From NCBI GenBank assembly GCA_028274465.1, contig CM051456.1, positions 80,152,753-80,216,752 of the forward strand: a stretch of DNA of 64,000 nt, given 5' to 3'. Shown here in pieces: positions 10,129 through 21,059 of the stretch (positions within the stretch are counted from its first letter, which is position 1; every line of letters starts with the position of its first letter). The notes below the pieces were generated by a model. That model was not told the origin of the DNA. It ran no database searches and saw only the letters and a list, made by a program, of their open reading frames with translations. Made by a program: the position numbers and the translations under genes. The stretch is from Plantago ovata. Lineage: Eukaryota; Streptophyta; Magnoliopsida; Lamiales; Plantaginaceae.

Positions 10129-13100
10129 TCATACTTTCCCTCTCTCTACATACCAATCTTTCCAATGAGCTACCTGTGGCACCCTATGATATTTCCAAAA
10201 AATGATGAAGTTCCCGATCGGGGCTCCTGGGTCCACGTGTATCACAAAGAAGTGGTTGCTGTTCATACCAATTGACCATTCTTCTGCGGGTGGATCTGGT
10301 CGTGGGTCTTCTGGATCAGCGCGCGATTCCCATGGTACGAATGTATAGCTACTATCTGCACGGTAACAATGGATAACTTTCTGATACTTAGTCGCAACTG
10401 CTAGACCGAGTTCTGTCATACTCAACCAGTTAGGTTTATCGCATCCCCCAACAAAATGAGTCAAACTAATAATTTGCCTTTGGTATTCAACACAACCTCC
10501 TGCAGATCAAGTCAAATAACAATTGAAAGTTTCATATTTATATTATATAATAAATAGCATTTATGTACATGTTTTAATGAAATAAAAATAGAAAAAAATT
10601 ATGAGAAGGAAGCCAACATACCTGCAATGGCTATATACTTGTCTTTGTAGAGTCTCATCTCTTGAATTATGTCCAGACGCACGTGAACCCATTTTTCCTG
10701 TGTCCCGTACCTATAGTGGGCTAGTGCTCGGTACCCACAATTCCCATCAGATTCAACATTCAACCATCCTGTGATATAGTCCACTAAACGAACCGGCATC
10801 CATGAGCTATATTCAAAGTTGAACAGTTGTTTCGTAGCCTTTTCCTTCTCATTCATCTTGTCCTTTTGATTCTTCTCATCTTTCTGATCCTTCTTCTCAT
10901 CCTTCTTCTTTTCATTCTTATCTTTCTTCTCATTTTTCTTCTCATCTTTCTGATCCTTCTTCTCATCCTTCTTCCTTTTATTCTTATCTTTCTTCTCATT
11001 TTTATTCTCATCTTTCTGATCTTTCTTGTCATCCTTCTTCTTTTCCTTCTTATCTTTCTTTTCATTCTTATCTTTCTTCTCATCCTTCTTCTTCTCCTTC
11101 TCATATTCACTTTGGTATCTTTTCCCCTCAGCGTTAGGAGGTCGTCCTTTGTGCTTATGATGAATTGGCTCTTCAAATGTGGTTGACGCGGGGAACCTCA
11201 TTTCATGGATATATTGAGATAACATCCTCTTCTGCACGTCAGATGCACTTTCCTTGAAGCCTCTGAATGCTTCGTCACATATATCATCAACAGTGGCTTT
11301 TCCGGAATCATCCCAAGAATATTTCTTATCCAAATCAAGAGTTTTCCAGAATGGGTGAATATCAATTGGGTCGATTGGAGTATATTCATCTTCAAGCTTC
11401 TTCATGTGGCATGCACACATCAACCCATGTGTGCTGCGTAACTCACATATACAAATAGGAGCATCACCCCCGCTACATTTTGCGTCATAGCATCTTTTAT
11501 TCCACTTCTCTAACTCGTTAGCCATCAACTGTATTGCATCATGCGAAACAATCCTACCAAGCCTTCGAAACAACAAATTTGCTCTACAATGATAAGACTC
11601 CTTCGTTCTATTCAGCTCGAAATCAGATCTAATATGATTCAATTCATCTTCAACAATCTCTTGGATCTTCAAAAAAATGGTAGGAAAATTACTCCTCGCA
11701 TTTCTAATCCAGGACTTCAGTTGAGCATGCACACTTTCTACCCTGCAATAATATTAAAGATTGCATAATTGAATATGATAAATTTATGCAAGTGGTGTGC
11801 TTTTACGATAATGAAAGGACAATAGTAAATTAAGAAAATTGAGTCAATGGTACCTGTTGGTTGTTTGAGTTCCAAAATGTAGATATTTTCTTGTCCAGTA
11901 CGACACAAAATTTTCATGATGCGGATCACACCATGTCTTCTTGACATACTCTCCAAATAGTGGTAAGAATCTCCAAGTATAAAGTAGCTCATCCACATGT
12001 TTTTCATATTCATCAACACTTTGTGAGTTCACAACCTTCTTCCACCTTGCCCTAACTGCCCTCTCATACTTTCGACTTCCAGAGTGTTTAACAAAATTCT
12101 TATGTACACATTCTGAAATGTGTCGCCTACAAAGTAGACGACCACTCTCCGGAAAAACAGTATCAATGGCGTTCATAAGGGCTTGCTCTCTATCTGTAAC
12201 AAAAACACCTGGATACTCAACAGCACTAAAAAAATTCTTCAACTCTCTCATTATCCACACATAGCTATCCTCCTTTTCATGGTAGATGCATGCAAATGCA
12301 ACATGAAAATTCTTACCGGTTGGCAATAAACCCATCACTTGAACCAAAGGCATATTATATAGATTTGTTGCATATGTGGCATCAAAGAGAATAACATAAG
12401 GATATAGTCGAACCAAATCAACGCTATGATGGTGAGCAAAAAAAACTTCACCAACATGATTATTACCTGATTCCTTTCGCTCATTATGATAGTAATGGTG
12501 ATCGGAGAGTAACTTCAGAAAGTATTGCATCGTGGTTAGCCCATCCCTATCCTTGTTCTTGTTTTTGTGAATTGCATTGTACACATGTCTGATGTTGCTC
12601 ACATTATCTTTATTCAACAACTTTACCTCTTGCAGGATACTCTTTGGCTTCTTTCGAGTCATATACAACTTATGTATGTGTTCTAGCTCCGGTTCGCTCA
12701 ACTTTTCCGCCGATGTATGCCAACTAGGGTGCTTCCCAAGTGCATGGTTATGCCTCCCTCTATTCTCGCTTGTGCGTACAACCCATGGACCATTATCACA
12801 ATTTCTTTTTAGTTTCAACTGAAAGGGACATTCATTCTTCTTCGTCCCACTTGAATGGCGACTCACAACATTGACATTTTTACTCGTCGTCGCTCTGTAC
12901 TTCCCACTACGTTCACAACCAAGGTAAATCCGATTTGCATGTGCTGTGACAACTGTGAAGTACATGTGATTTTCCCGTCCAATTCGCCTAACTTCATCTT
13001 CTGCGGCTATTCTTGTAGGAAATTCTCCAAGACTATTGAACAAGTAATTCATGTCATCATACATATGATCTTGCTCCTTATCATTCCCATCATCATTAAC

Positions 13101-13227
13101 CTGAAAATAAAAATGTATACTAATCAATAAATTGATATATGAGATAAATACGTACATTTGTTCTAATAATTTGTAAAAAAAAAAAACAGAAGCAACAACA
13201 TATATATCATAAATGAAAATCAAATGT

Positions 13228-13278
<51 letters not shown>

Positions 13279-13495
13279 CAAAAAAAAATAAAAAAATAAA
13301 AAATAAAAACGAGCTCGCTCGCGCGGAGCAGCAGGCCAGCGGCCTGCTGCTAGCGATTAGCAGCAGGCTAGCTTGCCTGCTGCGGTTTACAAAAAAAAAA
13401 AAAAAAAAAAATGGCTTAATACACATAAAATCAGTAATCTTTACCTCATAATTTTCATACTTCGACCATTCTTCAGTCCAAGGTGGCCATTCCAT
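10129..13495 (-). CDS. FAR1-MULE transposase fused to an OTU-like protease, four exons, intact
   Basis: Exons on the minus strand are 13495-13445, 13100-11854, 11742-10622 and 10499-10129; all introns are GT-AG and join in frame into 929 codons without a stop. Order: short N-terminus; FAR1-type zinc-binding region (about 45-150); MULE DDE transposase (about 240-420; VILFDATYATNLYNMPLVQV, FVTDREQALMNAI, LLCRRHISECVHKNF); SWIM-type CxC..CxH motif (ICICELRSTHGLMCACHMKK); a lysine/aspartate-rich repeat linker of about 90 residues; and an OTU-type domain with the catalytic cysteine box DGNCGYRAL and a later histidine box NHFFVIHV. The transposase cuts and joins element ends; the OTU part may remove ubiquitin (inference). 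It is the best-preserved catalytic gene in the window. Confidence 0.85.
13225..13383. repeat. (TA)n, A-rich run and GC palindromes in transposase intron 1
   Basis: A (TA) tract (about 13229-13277) is followed by an A-rich run and two palindromes: 11+3+11 at 13327-13351 and 9+6+9 at 13360-13383. Read on the minus strand, the order (palindromes, T-rich run, TGC, TA tract) repeats that of the plus strand at 7138-7295. It lies inside the 344-base first intron (13444-13101). Confidence 0.8.
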
Positions 13496-13645
13496 GTTGA
13501 AAATTTGTATTCAGAAGAGATTGTTTCTGAAGAATTTGTTGTGGAGAAGGAAGTAATGAACGTATGAAATTGTGTTAGTTGTAATTTGTGTGTATTTAAT
13601 AAATTTGTGACTTATTTGTAAAATATTAAAAATAAGGTGTTTTTT

Positions 13646-13705
13646 GCAAATTACTAATAAATTTCCAACGTTTAGTAAAATTGCTACTACGTTTAATAAG
13701 CACCC
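13646..13705 (-). repeat. MULE 3' terminal inverted repeat
   Basis: On the minus strand begins GGGTGCTTATTAAACGT and pairs with 6846-6905. It is followed by the target duplication tattaata. Confidence 0.85.
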
Positions 13706-14815
13706 TATTAATATTGCAAATGAAACCGTCTAGGAATTCCATTTTTCCTAGTCTAGGACTTGCTTAATACAATTAGGCCCTATGGGTCACACTATGTGGT
13801 GATTCAGCTTATCAGAATATCCTTGAAGATGGAATCGCAATTGATTTGGAATTAATTGTGATTGATGGATTATAATTGATTTGGAATTAATTATAATATT
13901 TAGTGGCTCAATTAATAATTTGGAATTATTAATTGAATTGGCTAATTAATTGTATTTTATGCAAATACAATTAAAGATTATATTTTAGAAATATAATAGA
14001 GGTTTGATTTCAAAGGATATGTTAATTTAGAATTAACATATGCACATGGGCAAAATCTACTTGGAGTTTGAATTGCCTTAGAACTATAAGTGGGTCCCAA
14101 AATCGGGACCCACCTATTACCCCTGGGAGAGCGCGCGCGCAGATGGTGTAGGGGAAGGAGTTCGACTCCTTCCTCTATTAGAAGTCTAAGGGATAAGTTA
14201 GATTTTCCTGATTGAGTTTTAATTTGATTGGGAATGAATCTAGACTTGAAATTGGTTTCCTAGTGCGATAAGAATTAGATTCTTATTCCTTTACGAAGTC
14301 TAATTGCTTATGCTTTAGGCTTCTATTGACTACTATATATAGTAGACTATTAGAGAGCTTTTGACATAGTTTTTCACACAGTTGAATACCCAGTTTTCTT
14401 AGAGAAAATAAAAGCTCTCCCCTACCTTTCCATACAAGCCACGCGCGCCACCCCTCTTACCGGAGGAAAACTGCCGCCCCATCTTCTTGGTCACAAAAAG
14501 AATATCCTAGCATTCTTTTGATAGGCTGTTCATCCGTGGATACCAAGGTTGAGGTTCTAGGAGCTGGAAACTAACTCTTATGGTCTTGCAGATAATCAGA
14601 GTATTGCAGATATCTTCGACTTCGACGAAGGAGAAGATACAACGGATTACTACGAAGACTTGGAAGTTGTGCTTGCTTTGGAAGTAAGGTTAGTCTTCTA
14701 ATTGACGTGTTTAAATATATACGGCATATACATAATTAATTAACATGTATGTTAAGAATATTTTTGAAATTCCGCTGCGTACCCTAGGGGTAACTCTGAC
14801 TGTATTTTCTTACAA

Positions 14816-14827
14816 TGGTATCAGAGC
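14816..14827 (+). other. Primer-binding site of Copia-1 (initiator tRNA-Met)
   Basis: TGGTATCAGAGC, one base after the LTR end. Confidence 0.9.
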
Positions 14828-16254
14828 GAGGTTAATTGATTACGTATATACGTATATATGTTGTATGCTTTTGTAGTTTATGTGAATGCAATTGATTCTA
14901 TGATTAATTCGATTTTCAGAAGTTTTGTTTTTTATATAAATTTAGAATTTATAATTTAAAAAAATAATAATAATAAAATATATATATATATATAATCGAC
15001 CGGCCGCCTGCGGGATGCAGGCGCCCATGCCTGCGTGCCGCAGGCACGGTAGGGGACGGGACTTGGTCCCGTCCCGTATTTTAGTATATATATATTTTTT
15101 CGGGTTGGACCCAAAATCGAATTTTGAAAAATTTTGAGGATTGAATTTTATATTTGGAATATAAATATGATTTAATTGTAACTGTTTTTAACTAGAGGGG
15201 TTAAATTTAATTAGTATAAAGTTAAAGGGCTTATTTGTAATTTATCAATTTATTGTTTATTGCAAATTAGTTCTTCTACTTTTGAATTTTAGATTTAACG
15301 CCTCTAAGGTTTCAAAAATTACAATTAAGTCCTTCGGGTTTTCGAAAATTGCTACCTGGTCAATAGAAGTTTCGATTTTTCATTCTAGTCCAAATTTTCA
15401 ATTATTTCATAGAGATTATAAGTATGGGATTATAATTTTCATAATGAAATTATGAAGTCATTTGGCATCCACATAGGATACTACTTGTTTTGTTTGCTCG
15501 ATATGCTATTGTTTGACAATGCATGTTTAAGTACCATGTATTTTACTTTCCGTTCGACCGCTATGCATGCGAGGGTAGGCGGCGCCCTCTTATATGTCGG
15601 ACCGCATATTTTATGTATGGGTAGGCGGCGCCCATTATGTGCTTGACCGCGTTTAGAACTAGAATGGATAGGCGCTCATGCATGATGGGTAGGCGGCGAC
15701 CTTATTTGTTTGTAGATGACTGATAACAACCCTCAAGCTACACGCCCAACCAATATAAGTACAAAAATGTATATATTTCTGAGATGCTTTCCATAGGGTG
15801 CTTTAATTCTGAACTTTCATTGCGTTTTCCCGTATTGGTGACCTCGTCTTACAGACTCGCAGTGATCGTCAGATTAGAGTAAGCCTATGGTTATAACTTA
15901 CTGCATATTGTATCTAGCGACCTCGATAGGTACAATATGTAGAGCATCGGGTTAAATTAGATTTAACACCCAAGAGTTGCGTGACGCAATTGGATAGCCC
16001 TACCGGTCATATTATGCTATGCGACCAGCCCCAGTTGGAGTATAGCATAGTATGGATTTGGATCTTGGCCACTACGATAACTTGTTGGACATTACCCGTA
16101 TGTTTATTTTGGGGGAAGCATATGTGAAAATAGTGGGAGCTAAACAGCTAAAGGACCTTGTTGTTTAGTTATGTTGACTGTGTATTTAGAAATAATATTT
16201 CAATAGTTGATTTATTATTTTCGTTCTATATTATTTCTCCTTAGGAAATTAGAA
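14828..16254 (+). other. Long untranslated leader of Copia-1
   Basis: About 1.4 kb without a believable coding frame. It holds a palindrome cluster (15005-15023, 7+5+7; 15028-15046, 7+5+7; 15053-15075, 10+3+10) within AT-rich sequence. It also has three copies of a GGGTAGGCGGCG motif at 15573-15587, 15619-15633 and 15687-15701. Leaders of this length in plant retroelements can hold packaging and translation signals; none is recognised here. Confidence 0.6.
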
Positions 16255-19200
16255 ATGGCAAGTATCTCGCTCCGTGCTGTCTTAGAGAAGCAAATTTTGA
16301 CCGGACCAAACTTCCGAGATTGGATCAGGAATATACGTTTGGTGCTGAGGTACGAAATGATTGAGTACGTCTTGGACGAGGTCATTCCCGTGTGCCCCGA
16401 AAATCAGACTGCCGATCAGGTTGCTGCTTGGAATCAAGCCAACAAGGCAAAGTCTGATAAGCATCTTGAGGATGCTAGATCCGCGCAGTGTATTATGCTG
16501 GCGGCAATGAGCAATGAGCTGCAGAGGCAACATGAAAGCATGTTGCCGTATGAGATGCTGAAGCATCTTGATTCGCTCTTTAAGACGACAGCTAGAAGTG
16601 TTGAATTTGATTTGATCAAAGAGATACACAAATGCAAGCTCAATGAAGGAGGGAACATGTCTGAACATGTTCTCAAAATGATTGGTCTCTTTGAAAAGCT
16701 TGCTGATGCCGGTGTTAAGCTAGAGAACAAGATCATGGTGATCTTTGTCCTTCAATCATTGCCGAGTTCGTATTCGCAGTTCATCATTAACTACACGATG
16801 AATGCGAAGGACGTAACACTGCCCGAACTCCATAATATGCTGAAGACATATGATCAAACTCTTCCTAAGAAGGAAAAGTCGATCATGTTTGTTGGGCAAC
16901 CGTCTAACCCAAACCCGAGAAACAAAGGTGCTAAGGGTAAGGGAAAGTCGGGAGCCAAGGCTAACACTTCGAATGATAAGCCTAAGCGTCTGAACCAGAA
17001 AAGGAAGTTCAAGAGAAGCGGAACGGTACGCACAGATGTATGTCTTTTCTATAAGCAGAAAGGACATTTGAAGAAAGATTGCCCTAAGCTGAGGGCATAT
17101 CAAGCTAAGAAGCCACCGGCTTCTAGCTTATGTATGTTTGTTATTGAAATGAACATGACTACTTTTGACTCCAATGGTTGGGTATTAGATACAGCATGTG
17201 GCTCGCACATTTGTAATAATGTGCAGGGGCTCATTGAACACAGGCTAGTCAATCAAGGTGAAATCGACTTGCATGTTGGGAACGACAATCCAGTTGAAGC
17301 CAAACGCGTTGGACGCTGCAAGATAGATTTACCTTCGGGACAATGTTTAGAACTTGATAACGTTTATTTTGTTCCATCCATTGTCAGAAATATTATTTCC
17401 ATTCCATTGTTAGACAATATGGATTTTTCCTTTCGATTTGCGAATAATACTTGTTATTTTTCATTAAATGACCAGTATTATGGAAAGGCTCACTTAGCGA
17501 ATGGTTTATATATTTTGCAAAGTAGTCTACCTTTATTTCAAATACATAATAAACAACCGTCTTCAAGTAGGAAGAATAATCCATCTTATCTATGGCATTG
17601 TCGGCTAGGCCATATCAATGAAACACGGATTCAAAGACTACGGAAGTTGGACTACTTAGAACCATTTGATTTTGAATCATATGGTACATGCGAATCATGT
17701 GTTAAGGGTAAGATGACGAACAAACCGTTTGTTGGACACGGTGTTCGTGCCACTCGCTGCTTAGAGCTCATACATACCGATGTATGTGGACCTTTTAAAG
17801 TCCATGCGCGTGGGGGTTATCCTTAGTTCGTTACGTTTACTGACGATTTCTCAAGGTATGGATATATTTATCTTATGAAGAATAAATCCGAGACCTTTCG
17901 GAAATTCAAGGAGTTTAGGAATGAGGTCGAGAATGAATTGAACCTAAGGATAGTCACTCTTCGATCAGACGGAGGAGGTGAATACCTTAATGAAGAATTT
18001 ATCGACTACTTAAAGGAAAATGGAATTCAATTGCAATGGACTCCTCCTGGAACACCATAGTTAAATGGTGTGTCTGAGAGAAGGAATCGAACCCTGTTAG
18101 ACATGGTGAGATCAATGATTGGATTCTCGACTCTTCCAAAATATCTGTGGGGATATGCACTACAAACTGCAATCTACATTCTAAATCGTGTACCATTTAA
18201 ATCAGTGGAGAAAACTCCTTATGAGTTATGGAAAGGAAAGAAGCCCTCACTGGGCTATCTTAGACCTTGGGGCTGTCCTGCGATAGTCAAACTAATGCTC
18301 ACTGATAAGTTAGATGCCAAGGGTGTCAAAGTATATTTCATAGGCTATCCTCGTCAGACGAGAGGCTATGAATACTATCATGCTGAAGATCACAAGGTGA
18401 TAGTATCTAGAAACGTCAAGTTTTTAGAAGCAGAATACCTCGAAGAAGATAGGTTAGATGACATGATAGAACTTGAAGAAATTCTAGACGTTGACACGCG
18501 CGAACATGAGTTCTCTAAATCTTCTGATATGGACTCAAGTTCAGTGGGAGCTTTCGAAGCAGACAAGGGTAATGATATGACACTTGCTAGGCATGTCATA
18601 GTCAGTGGGAGTCCTGTGATTAGATCAACAGTTGAAACCACACCAATAGAACCCGTTGTCAACCAACCTGTGCAACAAGTTGCACAAGAGCAGCCTCCCG
18701 CAAGGGAACAGGGTCGAAGGGCGCGACCAGCTACATCAGTACCCACTGATAATGTTCGTGTTACATGAAGCCAAAAAAGAAAAGCACCAGAACCAGTCGA
18801 GCTTCGTAGGTCGAAGAGGATCCTGAAAGGACCTCAGAAGCAAAGCTTTATGATAGAAGACATCAGTGAACTTGATGTCGGCTTATCATATCAGGAAGAT
18901 CCCGAGACCTACAAAGAGGCAATAATTGATATTGACTCAGACAAATGGCAAGAGGCCATGGAATTGGAAATGGACTCAATGTACCAGAACCAAGTTTAGA
19001 ACTTGGTAGACTTGCCCCAAGGGGTTAGACCTATTGGGTGCAAATGGGTCTTTAAACGAAAGACAGATGCCGATGGCAAGGTACAAACACACAAGGCTAG
19101 AATTGTGGCGAAAGGCTACACGCAAAGGTATGGCATCGATTACGATGAAACCTTTTCACCGGTAGCAAAATTGAAGTCCATTCGAATTCTACTTGCGATA

Positions 19201-19677
19201 GCTGCATACTATGATTATGAGATCTGGCAGATGGATGTAAGACTGCCTTCCTCAATGGCAACCTTGAATAAGAGGTCTATATGGTACAGCCGGAAGGTTT
19301 TATTAGTAAAACCAGGCCAACTGCTGTATGCAAATTACAAAGATCCATCTATGGGCTAAAGCAAGCATCTAGGAGCTGGAATATCCGCTTTGATGAAGCT
19401 GTCAAATCGTTTGACTTCATCTGAAGCAAGGAAGATCCCTGTGTCTACACTAGGCACGGCGACAAGGGAGTTGTTTTCATGATCATCTATGTTGATGACA
19501 TTTTGATCATGGGAAACAATGTCTCTATGCTAGAAGAGACTAAAGTTTGGTTATCAAGTACCTTCTCAATGAAGGACTTGGGTGAAGCGAACTACATCCT
19601 AGGGATCAAGATCTATAGAGATAGATCCAAGAGGATGCTAGGATTGACACAGTCCACCTACATCGACAAAATACTGA
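16255..19677 (+). pseudogene. Copia-1 gag-pol, 5' part (gag, protease, integrase, partial RT)
   Basis: The start ATG at 16255 follows a T-rich 'ctccttaggaaattagaa' context. Gag (about residues 1-260) opens MASISLRAVLEKQ. The zinc knuckle at 17041 has Tyr for the second Cys (CLFYKQKGH). The protease motif reads VLDTACGSH. The GAG-pre-integrase segment (LWHCRLGHINETR, then CESC) and integrase (HTDVCGPF, TDDFSRYGY) follow. RT shows DETFSPVAKL and IIYVDDILIMG. In-frame stops lie at 17824, 18058, 18766 and near 18998; a frameshift lies near 19240 and another stop near 19422. The stop at 18058 fits CAG to TAG and that near 18998 fits TGG to TAG, as expected from methyl-cytosine decay. Coding is cut by the element at 19683. 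Confidence 0.88.
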
Positions 19678-19682
19678 AGCGT

Positions 19683-21059
19683 TGATGATGTCGTTTTTCA
19701 CCAATTAAATTTGTTTAAAAAGCCAAAGAACACCTTTCACTACACAAACAGAGTGCAATGACAAGTTGTCCCCGAGTGTCGTTCTCTCGGGACCTAACAT
19801 GGCTTTGATCAAGGTTTTTGCTAGCTAATTTCAGTCAACTAGATGGTGATTTTTTAGAAAGATGTTTGAACAAAGGAAATGAGAAATCAAGAGTTTTTGT
19901 AAACAAGTTTGGAAAACGGTCGGTGGTAGAAATCGAATACACATGCATGGATTACGAATATGCTCAAAAGTTCAGTGGGTAAAACCTTCAACTAAGTCTG
20001 CTAAGCAACTTGTCTAGGTAACTTTCAAGACACACATCATGAAAGGCCACTATCAATAATTTAGAGGTGTTTGTCACCAACACCATTTATCTAGAATGCT
20101 GCAAATCACTAACATACAATCCTATAGCTTTCATTGACCAACGAGTTTGTCACATACTCTATTGGAATATATTTTATAGGCAACTACGAATCATATGAAG
20201 TAATTTGCAGCAAGATTGACTCACAACCTCATGTAAGCATAAGCATAATCCATAACATGCATAATTCTACATTCTACCACCAACACAAAGGATTTAGCTA
20301 CTCATATTCATCAACATAGACATCAATTCATATGAATAATAATCAGAATACATCAAATCAAACTACAAGACAAGAGAGTGATACAAGTTACCACCAAAGC
20401 TGTCACTAATCGGTGGAAAGCAAAGAAAACCTCTCCGTAGATGATTACAAAGGATGAATACCAATCAAAATCTCGAATCTCAACCTAAATTACGATGAAT
20501 CTCTGAGTTTCTCTGAGTTTTTAGGGGCTTAGGGCTGTCCAAAACTCGTCTCCAATGTTCTGTATATCAAAAAGTAACTCCAAAAATCAAGTAATGAAGG
20601 CAAAATCTGGATCTGTAACGGCTGCCAAGCGCTTCGCTTGGGCAGAGCCAAGCGAAGCGCTTGCTTCCTGTTCCTCTTTTGAAATCTCCTGAAATTCCAA
20701 GCGTCCCGCTTCTCCAATTCCAAGCGAAGGGCTTGCCTCCTGGGCAGATTTTGGCCTCGAAACTCGATCTTTTGCCCACGAACGGCCCTCGGGTGCCTTG
20801 GGCTCGTCCTTCTCGGCACTTATTGGGGCTCAGACACTCACGAACAAGCCACGGAGATTGGGGAACTTCAACGGGGACATCTTTTCCATCAAAAAGGCTC
20901 GTTTTAAGCTCCAAAAACGTCGTTTCGTACCTAAGTGCCTGAAAATGCAGAAAACACAAAACGTGACACTATTCTGCAAAACTAACCAAAAAACAAGGCT
21001 AAAAGATAGCAAAAGAAGGTAAAAAAGACAAGATGAACGCGTCAAAAATACGTTCATCA
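19683..21059 (-). repeat. 3' LTR of the non-autonomous Athila-like element, 1377 bp
   Basis: Intact copy and empty-site reference for the solo LTR in the partner LTR. It contains CAAGCG/CGCTTG palindromes at 20625-20641 (7+3+7) and 20649-20663 (6+3+6), which are also reverse complements of each other. The adjoining polypurine tract, read on the minus strand, is GGTTTTGGGGAGT. Confidence 0.88.

Larger units (their letters stand above)
6846..13705. mobile_element. Autonomous-type MULE with transposase-OTU and PMD genes
   Basis: A 6860-bp DNA transposon flanked by an 8-bp target duplication, tattaata (6838-6845 and 13706-13713). Terminal inverted repeats of about 60 bp share blocks such as ATTAAACGT and GTTGGAAATTTATT. 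The undisturbed target is visible in the 3' LTR of Copia-1 near 30919, which proves the insertion. It has two convergent genes: a PMD protein (+, 7491-9804) and a transposase (-, 13495-10129), with about 320 bp between their stops. The first introns of both genes carry the same palindrome, A/T-run and (TA)n block in inverted order. Confidence 0.9.
5875..14814 (+). repeat. 5' LTR of Copia-1, split by a MULE
   Basis: LTR sequence lies at 5875-6845 and 13714-14814; the MULE with one target copy lies between. It contains a TATATATA box near 14335, an 8+6+8 palindrome at 14091-14112 and a 9+3+9 palindrome at 14153-14173. It ends at the primer site. Confidence 0.9.

Noticed and set aside
10827-11186. 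Leu/Ile/Phe-rich frame, 119 codons, plus strand
   Set aside because: It is the antisense of the lysine-rich linker in the transposase; composition follows from the repeat.
20529-20959. Frames of 90-130 codons in the Athila-like LTR (also 28559-29032)
   Set aside because: They cross the CAAGCG palindromes in several frames on both strands, lie inside an LTR, and match no protein.
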